A DNA stretch of 64,000 nucleotides from Staphylococcus hsinchuensis (GTDB taxonomy: Bacteria > Bacillota > Bacilli > Staphylococcales > Staphylococcaceae): the NCBI RefSeq assembly GCF_038789205.1, contig NZ_CP128355.1, positions 248,001 to 312,000 on the forward strand, in the 5' to 3' direction. The notes beneath the pieces were generated by a model, which did no database searches, was not told where the DNA came from, and saw only the letters and a program-made list of their open reading frames with translations. The position numbers and the translations under genes were made by a program. This document shows positions 28,107 through 38,734 of this stretch, in pieces. Within the stretch, counting starts at the first letter, position 1. Each line of letters starts with the position of its first letter.

Positions 28107-29095
28107 ATGACTGAAACATTTAATGCGTTTGTCGTCGATGAAAAAGATGGTAACGTAACCAATGAATTTAAAAAACTAACCTTTGATGATCTTCCTGAAG
28201 GTGAAGTTCTTATTAAAGTTAAATATTCAGGTATTAACTATAAAGATGCGTTAGCCACAAGAGCCAATACTAAAATTGTACAATCATATCCAATGGTTCC
28301 AGGTATTGATATAGCTGGTGTCGTTGAAAGTTCTGACACGAATACCTTTGATAAAGGGGACGAAGTCGTTGTTACAGGTTATGAACTTGGTACAAATCAC
28401 TATGGTGGCTTTAGTGAATATGCACGTGTAAAAGAAGAATGGATCGTTCCGCTTCCAAAAGATTTAACATTAGAAGAAGCTATGATTTATGGTACAGCAG
28501 GATATACAGCCGGCTTAGCTATTGAAAGACTTGAACATAATGGACTTTCAGTTGAAAAAGATGATGTGCTTGTTCGCGGCGCAACGGGTGGCGTAGGTAC
28601 ATTAGCTACTATGATGTTAGATTCTATTGGTTACGATGTTATTGCGAGCACTGGTAAACAAGGCGTTGAAGACCGCTTAAAAACATTGGGAGCTAAAGAA
28701 GTCATATCACGTATTAAAGAAAGTGATTCAAAACCATTAGGCAAGAGACAATGGCAAGCAGTAATTGACCCTATTGGTGGCGAAAGTTTATCACAAATAA
28801 TTAAACAACTCGATTATGAAGGTAGCGTTGCAGTTATCGGAATGACAGGTGGCACGCAATTTGAAACTTCAGTGTTCCCATTTATACTTAGAGGTGCAAA
28901 TGTTATAGGTATTGACTCAGTATATACAGCGATGAACCGTCGTAAACATATATGGGACGTTTATCCCGTGATTTAAAACCAGATAAATTACATGACATTA
29001 AACAAATTGTAGAATTCAAAGACATAGAACAATACATTAATGAAGTTTTAGAACATAATAACTCCGGTCGTATTGTAATCAAATTTGAAGATTAA
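28107..29095 (+). pseudogene. YhdH/YhfP-type NADPH:quinone oxidoreductase, frameshifted near the C-terminus
   Basis: A zinc-independent medium-chain dehydrogenase (acrylyl-CoA reductase/YhfP group). The N-terminal GroES-like part contains YSGINYKDALATRAN. The cofactor domain contains VRGATGGVGTLA and IDPIGGESL. The frame runs to RRKHIWDVYPVI and stops at 28976. The next frame continues with LSRDLKPDKLHDIKQIVEF to NSGRIVIKFED, the normal family C-terminus, ending at 29095. Loss of one C near 28957 (ggaccgt to ggacgt) explains it. The product would lack about 45 residues. I take the ATG at 28107, 8 nt after aaggaagtga. Confidence 0.9.
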
Positions 29096-29102
29096 GTAGA
29101 TA

Positions 29103-29145
29103 AACATAGGACGTAGAGCAAATACTCTACGTCCTATGTTTTATT
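29103..29145. terminator. Bidirectional terminator
   Basis: AACATAGGACGTAGAG pairs perfectly with CTCTACGTCCTATGTT around a 6-nt loop. It lies between the convergent oxidoreductase and GNAT genes. Confidence 0.92.
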
Positions 29146-29149
29146 TTAT

Positions 29150-29554
29150 CTATTTATAATGTAAATACATGCCTGTTGATTTCGGTTCTGTAGAAATGAA
29201 ACCAAATTGTTTATACAAAGTATCAGCAGGATAATCTGCTATCAAACTGACATATGTGCCTGATACCGCTACAGTTTCTATATACTCCATAATGTGTTGC
29301 ATAATTGCTTTTCCATGACCCATACCTTGATAATGAGGATCTACAGCAATATCAATGATTTGAAAAGCAGTTCCACCATCTCCTATTACTCTTCCCATAC
29401 CGATTAGTTTATCGTCTTCATATAAAGTGACATCAAAGCAAGCATTACCCAATCCGTTCTTTGCTGCCGTTTCTGATTTTTCACTTAAGCCCGCGATCTT
29501 TCTTAAATGACAATATTCTGCTACATTCGGAGCAGAAAACTTTATTTCAGCCAT
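29150..29554 (-). CDS. GNAT family N-acetyltransferase
   Basis: A 134-residue single-domain acetyltransferase. The acetyl-CoA loop region is visible as IDIAVDPHYQGMGHGKAIMQHIM, and the C-terminal strand as YKQFGFISTEPKSTGMYL. The substrate is unknown. The frame extends upstream, but aaggagtgtg lies before the ATG at 29554 (MAEIKFSAPN). The FNR-like reductase gene lies 65 nt upstream on the same strand. Confidence 0.85.
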   Translation of the reverse strand: MAEIKFSAPNVAEYCHLRKIAGLSEKSETAAKNGLGNACFDVTLYEDDKLIGMGRVIGDGGTAFQIIDIAVDPHYQGMGHGKAIMQHIMEYIETVAVSGTYVSLIADYPADTLYKQFGFISTEPKSTGMYLHYK

Positions 29555-29619
29555 TTTTTTCACACTCCTTAACCTCATTAATTCAACTATTTCTCTGCCA
29601 GACTATGTTTTACATTCCA

Positions 29620-30687
<1,068 letters not shown>

Positions 30688-30796
30688 TCATTATCCTATA
30701 ATTGAAAATCATTATCAATATCAAAAACATAACTTTATAAACAAAAAGCACCTCAGTAATTAACCCATTTTCTAACAGGTTACATATATCAAAAAA

Positions 30797-30825
30797 ACTC
30801 CATGAGCTAACTCATAAAGGTGTTT
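30797..30825 (-). terminator. Probable terminator of the DUF2871 gene
   Basis: ATGAG / CTCAT with an extended imperfect stem; on the minus strand it is followed by a run of seven T. Confidence 0.55.
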
Positions 30826-30862
30826 CCGAATGTTCAATTTATTCACGCGTGTTTTAAATATT

Positions 30863-31276
30863 TTAAGATTTAGGGTCTTTAACAATCGCATTTCTTAATA
30901 AAAAGAATAATAAAATAAAGCCAGCAGTAATAACTGTATGTCCTATTCCTGCGAACCCAGCAAATGTTTCGGGAACCTTATTGCCAATAACTTGGTAAGT
31001 TCCTTTTAAAAACATCATCGCGATTGTTGCTACTACTCCTATATTATATATAATAAAGAACCAATTAAATAAATAATAACTGCTTAATTTAAACACTTTA
31101 TTTAAACCTAATAATACTAAGTGCATAAACATGCCTAGCATTAACGTGTGCGTATGTACTAAAGCTAATTGTGTATCACCATGAAAATGATGGGCCACTG
31201 TTAGCTCTCTATAATAAAATCCACTTAATAAACCGATTACTGTGTAAATCAAAAAAGCATACAATATCCTACGCAT
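30863..31276 (-). CDS. DUF2871 membrane protein
   Basis: A 137-residue protein with four predicted membrane helices. It has conserved histidines (VAHHFHGDTQLALVHTHTLMLGMFMHLVLLG) and GIGHTVITAGF. The pattern resembles DUF2871 proteins, which look like small relatives of heme-copper oxidase subunits. No function is established. It stands alone between terminators. Confidence 0.75.
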   Translation of the reverse strand: MRRILYAFLIYTVIGLLSGFYYRELTVAHHFHGDTQLALVHTHTLMLGMFMHLVLLGLNKVFKLSSYYLFNWFFIIYNIGVVATIAMMFLKGTYQVIGNKVPETFAGFAGIGHTVITAGFILLFFLLRNAIVKDPKS

Positions 31277-31391
31277 CAGCCTTCCTCCTCAATGTCATTA
31301 TAAGACATACATTCATAAAATAAAGTGACAATTTAGTAAAGAGTGATCTTCTATAGCTTATTATTGTTCCAACACTTAAATAATTTATTTA

Positions 31392-31558
31392 AAAAGAGTC
31401 TGAGACAAAAATAGGTGGCTCAGACTCTTTATCAACTTGGCAGTAGATGTCTGAATTGAAAATGCGCTTAGAACAAGCTTTTTTCAATCCTAGTCATCCT
31501 TGCCGGGGTGGGACTACGAAATCTCTATTAGAAAATTCGATTTCTGTCCTCGCTCCCT
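31392..31558 (+). repeat. Dispersed two-hairpin repeat, long form (copy B)
   Basis: Near-identical to copies A and D, including the 75-nt middle. It lies just past the 3' end of the YhgE-like gene (opposite strand) and ahead of the DUF2871 gene, with the same hairpin 1, middle and hairpin 2 order. Confidence 0.9.
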
Positions 31559-31573
31559 AAAATTCAAATTTAT

Positions 31574-32863
31574 CTATGAAGGAATTTCAGAACGTTTACC
31601 TTTATGTTTTTTCACAACGGAAGCTAATAATACTGAAATAATACCAAATATCATAAATCCAATAAACATCCACATCGTGCTATTCATCTCAATAGAGTGT
31701 CCCATATAAAGTATTTCTCTTAAATTATTTGCATAATGCACGAATGGGTTCCAATCTACAATATAATCTTGATAGAATTTCGGTAACATTTGTTTAGGTA
31801 ACATGACCATTTGCATACTAAAGAACATGAGTAATATAAAGATTGGTATTGATACCATACCTATCCAACTCATCGTACCTAATATTAAACTTATAAATCC
31901 TAAGATTGCGAGTGAAACAAATACTGCCATTTTATTTATGTCATTAAAGTCAAAGCCGAGTACGCCAGACATAAAGTATACATAGCCAAACCCACCAATA
32001 AATGCAGTGACGATTGCTGCAACTATTTGAGCACCAGCAGCGATTAGACGTTGTGTTACACCTACATTATTTGCAGTTCTAAATGCATAGAATAATAATA
32101 CAGAAGTTATAATTGAACCCATCCATACGGGCATAAACATTAAGAACGGTGCGTTACCGTTAGCTTGATGGTCTTTCACCTTATTCGTCTTATGGCTGTC
32201 TACTTTAACAGGATTTGTCAATGCATGAATATCTTTCGCATCTACTTTCACGTGTTGTTTATCTAAAGTAGAAAGTCCTTGTTTAGTTATTTGATTATTT
32301 ACGTTTGTACCAATTTTTTCTAAAATTTGTGAGGCCATTTGTGTTGTTTGTAAATTACCGCCACCGTTAACAAACGTTTTTATATGTGCCTTTTTAACAT
32401 TTATATTTTGAGCGCCACCTGATTTAGACATCTTTTGTTGCATTTGTTTCGCTTGTGCAGGTGGAATTTCACCTGATTTAACTTTATCTTGCATTTCTTG
32501 TTTTTTACTGTCCATGGCAACTTTTTGTGTTTTACTCATGGCATGTTTAGAAAAGTTCTTTTCTAACACTGCTACACCATAATATTTTTGATTTTCCAAA
32601 CCTTTACGTGCATCTTTTTCGCTATCTACTGAAACCCATTTGACTTTATCAGAATCACTATCCTTTAACTTGTCTTCTAAGTTTTTTCCAATATCGACTT
32701 TTTTATCTTGAATTTTAGTACCTTTGTCATGATTAACTATCGCTATTTTTAAATCTTTCGGTTTTGGATTGAATGCCGGATAAAAAGCAACTGAAAAAAT
32801 GACCATCAATAATAATAAAACGACGGGCGCAAACCAAAATAATTTACTTTTAAAAATATTCAC
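31574..32863 (-). CDS. YhgE/Pip-type ABC-2-like membrane exporter
   Basis: A 429-residue protein. One N-terminal membrane helix (about 8-30) is followed by a large extracellular part (to about 240) with YhgE/Pip character (KIAIVNHDKG, YYGVAVLEKNFS). Five C-terminal helices end it. Start: GTG at 32863, 7 nt after a perfect aaggaggt; no ATG fits as well. It is divergent from a TetR gene that probably controls it. Function is unknown; relatives are tied to lipid or drug export. Confidence 0.8.
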   Translation of the reverse strand: MNIFKSKLFWFAPVVLLLLMVIFSVAFYPAFNPKPKDLKIAIVNHDKGTKIQDKKVDIGKNLEDKLKDSDSDKVKWVSVDSEKDARKGLENQKYYGVAVLEKNFSKHAMSKTQKVAMDSKKQEMQDKVKSGEIPPAQAKQMQQKMSKSGGAQNINVKKAHIKTFVNGGGNLQTTQMASQILEKIGTNVNNQITKQGLSTLDKQHVKVDAKDIHALTNPVKVDSHKTNKVKDHQANGNAPFLMFMPVWMGSIITSVLLFYAFRTANNVGVTQRLIAAGAQIVAAIVTAFIGGFGYVYFMSGVLGFDFNDINKMAVFVSLAILGFISLILGTMSWIGMVSIPIFILLMFFSMQMVMLPKQMLPKFYQDYIVDWNPFVHYANNLREILYMGHSIEMNSTMWMFIGFMIFGIISVLLASVVKKHKGKRSEIPS

Positions 32864-32889
32864 TTTGTATACCTCCTTTAAAATAATAA

Positions 32890-32917
32890 ACAATGTGTTG
32901 AATATTTAATACATTGT
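32890..32917. promoter_or_regulatory. Probable TetR operator upstream of the YhgE-like gene
   Basis: ACAATGT (32890-32896) and ACATTGT (32911-32917) form an inverted repeat with a 14-nt AT-rich spacer, in the divergent intergenic region. A single TACATTGT-like half-site also occurs at about 33682, upstream of the next gene. Inferred from symmetry only. Confidence 0.5.
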
Positions 32918-33022
32918 CTATTATAATTAAATATATAAGACAAGCAATGACCAATTTCCCACATACTGTTCGTTAATCAACAAACTGTTGCAAATTGTCT
33001 ATTTATGATTGGAGGTTACGTT

Positions 33023-33628
33023 ATGGTTCAAGATCGACGCATTCGAAAAACGAAAGAAGCAATCCAGAACAACTTTTTAGAATTACTTAAAGAAAAAGAC
33101 CTAGAAAAAATCACGATACAAGATATCGCAAATAAAGCAGATATAAATAGAGGGACATTTTACTTACATTATGAAGATAAATATTATTTACTATCCGAGA
33201 TAGAAGATGAATATGTTCAAAGTTTGGCACGGAATGTGGATCTCAATGAGATAATTGATAACAGTGTAGATATTGAAACTTTTGCAGAGCGTTTTTTTGA
33301 AAATATCTTAAAAAAAATAGTAGCTTATATATATAAAAATATAGAATTTTACAAAGTGATTTTTACTTTAAATCGTACAAATCAATTGGAAGAAAAATTA
33401 GCTGCTTTAATGTATCAAAATATGGAAAAGCAACTTGCTCCTTCCAGGACCGTTTCTAATATACCTCTAGCATATTTCCACAGTTACACTTACGGTGCAA
33501 TGATTTCAATTATTAAGTATTGGGTTCTAGATGAAGATCGGATGCCTCCTGACGAACTCGTAAATCATATATTTAAAATTATCTTCAATGGACCGTTACG
33601 ATTGATGGCAAATGAACAGGTGCAATAA
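33023..33628 (+). CDS. TetR/AcrR family regulator
   Basis: A 201-residue regulator with N-terminal helix-turn-helix (LEKITIQDIANKADINRGTFYLHYEDKYYLL) and a C-terminal region resembling TetR_C_33/YfiR-type domains. ggagg lies 7 nt before the ATG at 33023 (MVQDRRIRKTK). Divergent from the YhgE-type exporter gene, its likely target. The CorA gene follows 80 nt later on the same strand. Confidence 0.87.
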   Translation: MVQDRRIRKTKEAIQNNFLELLKEKDLEKITIQDIANKADINRGTFYLHYEDKYYLLSEIEDEYVQSLARNVDLNEIIDNSVDIETFAERFFENILKKIVAYIYKNIEFYKVIFTLNRTNQLEEKLAALMYQNMEKQLAPSRTVSNIPLAYFHSYTYGAMISIIKYWVLDEDRMPPDELVNHIFKIIFNGPLRLMANEQVQ

Positions 33629-33708
33629 AAATTATAAAGTTAAGTTGCTAACGACAACAAATTTCGCTAATATTAAAAAATACATTGTTAAGAAAGGAAA
33701 TGTGTGGA

Positions 33709-34647
33709 ATGATCAGGCCTTTTAAACATTCTGAAACGCATGAAGTGATTGAATGTCCTTTAGATAATCGTCCTACATGGATAAATGTGGTAGACCCCAC
33801 TTTAGATGAAATTGAAACACTGATGACTTCATATGATATCCCGGAAGATTTTATTCGTGACCCCTTAGACTCAGAAGAAAGTGCACGTGTTGAATATGAC
33901 GAAGATACAGGTTATTCACTTATCATCGTCGATTTTCCAATCGTTAATGACACAAATTTAAAAGTACTTTCTTTCATTACGATTCCATTAGGTATTATTA
34001 TAGGAAATAAAAGAATTTTAACTGTGTGTAATGTAGAAAATGAATTTCTAAACAACTTTGCACGTCAAAATATTAATTTGCATTTCCATAGTCGTTTTGC
34101 TTTAAATATATTATTAACAATCGCCAATCACTATAATAGAAACCTTAGACTATTAAACAAAACAAGATTACGCATCGAACGTGATTTGAAAAATAATGTT
34201 ACCAATAAGCAACTTTATAATTTAATGGAAGTTGAAAAAAGTTTAGTCTACTTCCTAGCTGCGTTGAAAGGAAACGACGTCATTATCAAAAAGTTATTTA
34301 GACTTCCAGCGATTAAGCGATTCGACGAAGATGAAGAATTACTCGAAGACTTAATCATCGAGAGTAACCAAGCTATAGAGACCACTCAGCTTTACACGGA
34401 AATACTTGAAAGTATTACAACTTCATATGCCTCTTTATTATCTAACGAAATGAATAATACGATGAAGACATTGACGTTGTTTACAGTATTTTTAACATTA
34501 CCTACGATTGTATTTAGTTTCTTCGGTATGAATGTTCCATTACCAATTGATGATCATAGTTATACATCATGGGCAATTGTTATCATTATTTCTTTAGTAT
34601 TAGTTACGGTTGTTGGCGCCTTCCTTTGGCGAAAACAGAAATTATGA
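33709..34647 (+). CDS. CorA family magnesium transporter (second paralogue)
   Basis: A 312-residue CorA/MIT protein with long N-terminal cytoplasmic domain and two C-terminal helices. The GMN motif appears as FFGMNVPLPID (about 281-283 for GMN), and the basic C-terminus is WRKQKL. It is only distantly similar to the CorA-like protein at 3142 (whose motif is YGMNFENMPE). An aaaggaaatg Shine-Dalgarno supports the ATG at 33709. Confidence 0.9.
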   Translation: MIRPFKHSETHEVIECPLDNRPTWINVVDPTLDEIETLMTSYDIPEDFIRDPLDSEESARVEYDEDTGYSLIIVDFPIVNDTNLKVLSFITIPLGIIIGNKRILTVCNVENEFLNNFARQNINLHFHSRFALNILLTIANHYNRNLRLLNKTRLRIERDLKNNVTNKQLYNLMEVEKSLVYFLAALKGNDVIIKKLFRLPAIKRFDEDEELLEDLIIESNQAIETTQLYTEILESITTSYASLLSNEMNNTMKTLTLFTVFLTLPTIVFSFFGMNVPLPIDDHSYTSWAIVIIISLVLVTVVGAFLWRKQKL

Positions 34648-34670
34648 CTTCATTTTACTTAACACACAAA

Positions 34671-34715
34671 AAACCTGACGTGTTGAACTTATCGTTCAAC
34701 ACGTCAGGTTTTTTC
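34671..34715. terminator. Strong bidirectional terminator
   Basis: AAACCTGACGTGTTGAAC pairs perfectly with GTTCAACACGTCAGGTTT around a 5-nt loop. It lies between corA and scrA. Confidence 0.95.
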
Positions 34716-34733
34716 TTATAACCATAGAAAGTT

Positions 34734-36173
34734 TTATTTTACTTCACGGTATTTCTTTTTAAAAGATAAACTGTATGTTACGCCAAAGGTAACAATAAAT
34801 GTAATAACCATACCAATTCCATAATGTAACCATCCACTATGTGCCCCACTTATTGAAATAAATCCAGGCAGGCCTGCTGTTCCTAAAGCGATTGCTTTAA
34901 CTTTAAATAACGCAACATACGCTGATCCTATTCCTGAACCGATAATCGCTCCTATGAATGGGTATTTTAACTTTAAATTCACACCAAACATTGCTGGTTC
35001 TGTAATTCCTAGTAATGAAGAAATACCTGCTGCAGATGCAACACCTTTTAACTTTTTATTATTTTTTACAATAACGAACGCAGCTATTGCTGCTGCACCT
35101 TGTGCAACGTTAGACATTGTTGCAATTGGGAAGATAAATGATCCGCCAGTTTTGGTACTGTCAGCTATCAATTGTGTTTCCACCGCAATAAAGCTATGAT
35201 GTATACCTGTAATTACAATCGGAGCATAAAGTAAACCGAATATTAAACCACCAATTACGCCTCCGAACTCATATAACCATGTTAAACCATCTGATAACCA
35301 GTAACCTAAAGTTCTTGTTAAAGGTCCGACAAATAAAAATGTAACAAATGCTGTCGTTAATATAGAAACAAGTGGTGTAACTAAATTATCTAATACAGTC
35401 GGGACAACTTTACGTAATCCCTTCTCAATCGTAGCTAATATATAAGATGCCACTAACATTGGTAGTACTTGACCTTGATAACCGACTTGATTAATCTTCA
35501 GACCAAATAAATCCCAATGCGGGATGGATTTACCAGCTTCTAATGCCTTAGGGTAATCATATGCACTCATTAACTCAGGATGTACTAATATCATACCTAA
35601 AGCAGCTCCTAAGAATGGATTGCCTCCAAATCGTTTGGAAGCACTGAACCCTATCAAAATCGGTAATAGTGTGAATGGTGCATTCGCAAATATATTAATC
35701 ATTTCTGCAAGACCTTTAAATTGGTCATGTACTTGAATTAATGATTGTTTATCATAAAATATACCAGGTGCAGTCAGAATATTATTAATCCCCATCAATA
35801 GACCACCAGCTACAATAGCCGGAATAATAGGTACAAAGATATCAGATAACATCTTTACAAACCTTTGGAAGGGGTTCATATTTTTATTGCCTTGTTCTTT
35901 CACTTCAGATGAAGTAGATGCTTCTTTACCTGTGATTTGCTCCATAGCAGCAAATACTTTATTCACAGTACCTGAACCGATTATAATTTGATATTGTCCC
36001 CCAGTTGAAAATGTCCCTTTGACGACATCCATCTCTGATAATTGTTTCTCTTGTACTTTACTTTCATCATTTAATACTAATCTTAGTCTTGTTGCACAAT
36101 GTGCCATGGCATCGATATTTTCTTCTCCGCCAATCGCTTGAATGATATTTTCAGCAGATTTTTTATAATTCAT
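34734..36173 (-). CDS. scrA: Sucrose-specific PTS transporter, EIIBC
   Basis: A 479-residue glucose/sucrose-superfamily EIIBC. The IIB domain has the phosphorylated cysteine in MAHCATRLRL (Cys26). A linker (85-105) leads to a IIC membrane domain with GITEPAMFGVNL and GIHHSFIAVETQL. There is no fused IIA domain, so phosphate must come from a separate EIIA. A start at MNYKKSAENI follows gggagg. A GAACCGGTTC operator and a cre site lie upstream, as expected for sucrose induction and catabolite repression. The sucrose hydrolase and repressor are not nearby. Confidence 0.9.
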   Translation of the reverse strand: MNYKKSAENIIQAIGGEENIDAMAHCATRLRLVLNDESKVQEKQLSEMDVVKGTFSTGGQYQIIIGSGTVNKVFAAMEQITGKEASTSSEVKEQGNKNMNPFQRFVKMLSDIFVPIIPAIVAGGLLMGINNILTAPGIFYDKQSLIQVHDQFKGLAEMINIFANAPFTLLPILIGFSASKRFGGNPFLGAALGMILVHPELMSAYDYPKALEAGKSIPHWDLFGLKINQVGYQGQVLPMLVASYILATIEKGLRKVVPTVLDNLVTPLVSILTTAFVTFLFVGPLTRTLGYWLSDGLTWLYEFGGVIGGLIFGLLYAPIVITGIHHSFIAVETQLIADSTKTGGSFIFPIATMSNVAQGAAAIAAFVIVKNNKKLKGVASAAGISSLLGITEPAMFGVNLKLKYPFIGAIIGSGIGSAYVALFKVKAIALGTAGLPGFISISGAHSGWLHYGIGMVITFIVTFGVTYSLSFKKKYREVK

Positions 36174-36193
36174 AAATCAACCTCCCAGTTGTA

Positions 36194-36203
36194 GAACCGG
36201 TTC
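36194..36203. promoter_or_regulatory. Palindromic operator of scrA (probable sucrose repressor site)
   Basis: GAACCGGTTC is a perfect 10-bp palindrome 21 nt before the scrA start, with LacI-type central CG character. It is a plausible ScrR/SucR target; the repressor gene lies outside the window. Confidence 0.6.
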
Positions 36204-36222
36204 CAATTTTATTTATAATTAT

Positions 36223-36236
36223 TGTAATCGTTTTCA
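36223..36236. promoter_or_regulatory. CcpA cre site of scrA
   Basis: On the minus strand TGAAAACGATTACA fits the cre consensus TGWAANCGNTNWCA closely, about 50 nt upstream of the scrA start. Confidence 0.72.
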
Positions 36237-36284
36237 CTTTATAACGCAATAGCTACTATATATTAAGCCAATGTTTTTTACCAT

Positions 36285-36863
36285 TTATCCAAGTACGTCG
36301 AGGTCATCTTTGGTAATTTGGTCACTGTAGCGTTTTATATGTTCAATAAAATAATCTTTCAATTTATTTATATTTTTCTCATTTGTTGGTACATCGCCTA
36401 GATGAACTTGCCACGCACGTGCTGGACACGCTGTATCTGAAAATTCTTTATGAAGTCGCACAGTTTCTCTTGTTATAGGAAGATTATATTTTTTTAGTAA
36501 CAAAGCTGCTATCCAATAACTTGTTTCTTCATTTTCCATAAAGGCTTTATCTGATAAAACACCATTAATTAATGACTGACACCTTTCTATACCAATAAAA
36601 TGTGCATTTGCAAATGGTTCACCGCAATGCCACTCTATATAGTTAGAAGGATGAAACCAATAACAACTTTCTTTATCTACATAAACACAGGCCCAACCTT
36701 TTTCTAATTCATCTTTATCAATACGGCGTTGCAACCATTGAATATAATCAACTGCTTTATTATTTTCTGCATCATCGTGCAAAACGACCCCGTGTATCTC
36801 AGGCTTTTTTTCTGTAATTTTCGCAGGTTGTTTATAATAATCGGAATATATGTGATGAAGCAT
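36285..36863 (-). CDS. N-acetylmuramoyl-L-alanine amidase domain protein (PGRP/T7-lysozyme type)
   Basis: A 192-residue amidase_2-like protein. Probable zinc ligands are His29 (VVLHDD), His138 (VRLHKEFSD) and Cys146 (TACPAR), in the spacing seen in T7 lysozyme-type amidases; GIE follows at 91-93. There is no signal peptide or wall-binding domain, unlike secreted autolysins, so it may act inside the cell or be a relic of a phage endolysin. aaggag precedes the ATG. The gene stands alone between scrA and the symporter gene. Confidence 0.78.
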   Translation of the reverse strand: MLHHIYSDYYKQPAKITEKKPEIHGVVLHDDAENNKAVDYIQWLQRRIDKDELEKGWACVYVDKESCYWFHPSNYIEWHCGEPFANAHFIGIERCQSLINGVLSDKAFMENEETSYWIAALLLKKYNLPITRETVRLHKEFSDTACPARAWQVHLGDVPTNEKNINKLKDYFIEHIKRYSDQITKDDLDVLG

Positions 36864-36973
36864 ACATTAATCTCCTTACTTAAATCGTATTTCAATGAAA
36901 ATTTCGTTGATTTCAATTTTAACCAACGAATAATTAATGCTCAACTTCTTTGAACATTACTCCATCCCAAATA

Positions 36974-37006
36974 AAAATGCAGACGTTAATTAATAACGCC
37001 TGCACT
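36974..37006 (-). terminator. Terminator of the gltT-like gene
   Basis: TGCAG-A-CGTTA / TAACG-C-CTGCA hairpin; on the minus strand it is followed by a T run. Confidence 0.75.
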
Positions 37007-37032
37007 TTCATAAATGTCAGAATTTATATTAT

Positions 37033-38307
37033 TTAAATTGATTTCAAGTATGCTTTACCTTTTTCTTTATCATAAACCTTTTCCCATTTAGCAATAACAA
37101 CAGTTGAAAGGGCGTTACCCATAACATTGACACAAGTTCTTACCATATCTAATAATCGGTCAATACCGATAATAAGTGCAAGACCTTCTGCAGGTAATCC
37201 CATTGAAGTTAATGTTGTAATTAATACTACGATAGATACACCAGGAACGCCGGCCATACCTTTAGATGCCACCATTAATGTCACCATCAATACGATTTGT
37301 TGACCAATCGACATATCTATACCATACATTTGTGCAACAAATAACGCTGCGATTGATTGATATAATGCTGACCCATCTAAGTTAAACGTATATCCTATTG
37401 GCACTACAAATGAAGTAATATCTTTTGGTGCACCAAATTGTTCCATTTTCTTCATTATAACCGGTAACACTGACTCTGAACTTGAAGTTGAAAATGCTAA
37501 AACTAATTCGTTTTTCAAAATCTTCATAATTGAGAATATGTTTACGCCACAAATCCACGCCACAATACCGAGTACAACAATTACGAAAAATACCATTGAA
37601 CCAATAACCACTAACAATAATTTTAATAGTGGTAATAAAGCAGAAGCCCCGAATGTCATAATAGTTGTACAAATAAATGCGAACACACCAATTGGTGCTA
37701 ATTTTAGGATTTTATTAATCATCCAAAATACTGCATCTAACGTACCACTTAAGACAGCTTTAACTGGTTCGCCTTTTTCGCCTACAGCCGATAAGGCGAT
37801 ACCAAAGAATACTGCAAAGAATATAATAGGCAATAACTCACCTTTAGTTAATGCTTCAAAAAAGTTGGTTGGTACAATATTTACAATAGTATCAATAAAA
37901 TGATTACCATATGTAGATTCCTCTGCTGCTTTCGCTGAAGATTGATATGTTGATATATCACCTTTAGGCAATTTATCAGGATCTAATCCTGCTCCAGGTT
38001 TAAATAAATTTGCGAATATAATACCTAATCCGATTGCTATAGTTGTTATAATTTCAAAATACACAATTGTTTTCAGTCCATATCGACCTACTGTTTTTGA
38101 CTCACCTACGTTTGAAATAGATAAAGCTAATGAACAGAACACAACTGGTATCACAATCATTTTGATTAAATTTAAGAATACATCGCCAAACGGTTTAATA
38201 TAGTTGGCAAGTTCATCGTGACCATAAAGGAGTAACCCTACAATCACACCAAGGACCAATGCAATAATTACTTGCATCGGCAAGCTAATGTTCTTAATTT
38301 TTGTCAT
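37033..38307 (-). CDS. gltT: Dicarboxylate/amino acid:cation symporter (GltT/GltP type)
   Basis: A 424-residue DAACS family protein with about eight helices and two re-entrant loops. Visible signatures are the serine-rich loop AFSTSSSESVLPVIM, the unwound helix NLDGSALYQ, GMAGVPGVSIVVL, and the last helix DRLLDMVRTCVNVMGNAL with the substrate-binding Asp/Arg region. It takes up glutamate, aspartate or related dicarboxylates with Na+ or H+. ggggag precedes the ATG at 38307 (MTKIKNISLP). It is the second glutamate-type carrier in the window. Confidence 0.9.
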   Translation of the reverse strand: MTKIKNISLPMQVIIALVLGVIVGLLLYGHDELANYIKPFGDVFLNLIKMIVIPVVFCSLALSISNVGESKTVGRYGLKTIVYFEIITTIAIGLGIIFANLFKPGAGLDPDKLPKGDISTYQSSAKAAEESTYGNHFIDTIVNIVPTNFFEALTKGELLPIIFFAVFFGIALSAVGEKGEPVKAVLSGTLDAVFWMINKILKLAPIGVFAFICTTIMTFGASALLPLLKLLLVVIGSMVFFVIVVLGIVAWICGVNIFSIMKILKNELVLAFSTSSSESVLPVIMKKMEQFGAPKDITSFVVPIGYTFNLDGSALYQSIAALFVAQMYGIDMSIGQQIVLMVTLMVASKGMAGVPGVSIVVLITTLTSMGLPAEGLALIIGIDRLLDMVRTCVNVMGNALSTVVIAKWEKVYDKEKGKAYLKSI

Positions 38308-38619
38308 GCTATGTCTCCCCTTTTCTGACATTTCTCTATTATACCAAAATAATTTTTAGTTAGATATAACAAAATTGATAATATAGTGTATTTTGACAAC
38401 TATATTATCAATATACCATTCTATTTTATAAATAAGTAACATGTTTAATAGCTATGTGTTATTTCTTAAAAATCTAGTAAAATCAGTCATACGGTGTCTA
38501 ATTACATTTTAAGATCCTTTTTCTATTGGAATAGTCTCAAATTTTCAAGCTATATTATTGTATTTTATATTTGAGTAACATTAAGTATCTCAATTGCAAA
38601 TATTTTACCTTAACAAATA

Positions 38620-38658
38620 AAAAGGATTGTTTCCTCTAACTTAGGAAACAATCCTTTT
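38620..38658 (-). terminator. Terminator of the DUF3139 gene
   Basis: AAAAGGATTGTTTCCT pairs perfectly with AGGAAACAATCCTTTT around a 7-nt loop. The surrounding 38308-38734 region holds this hairpin and otherwise only AT-rich promoter-like sequence. Confidence 0.88.
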
Positions 38659-38734
38659 ATTTAAGCTACGTAACGACACATAGCTCGTTTAATTTATATT
38701 GTAATCATCAATAGTTTGATTAAACTCATATTAA

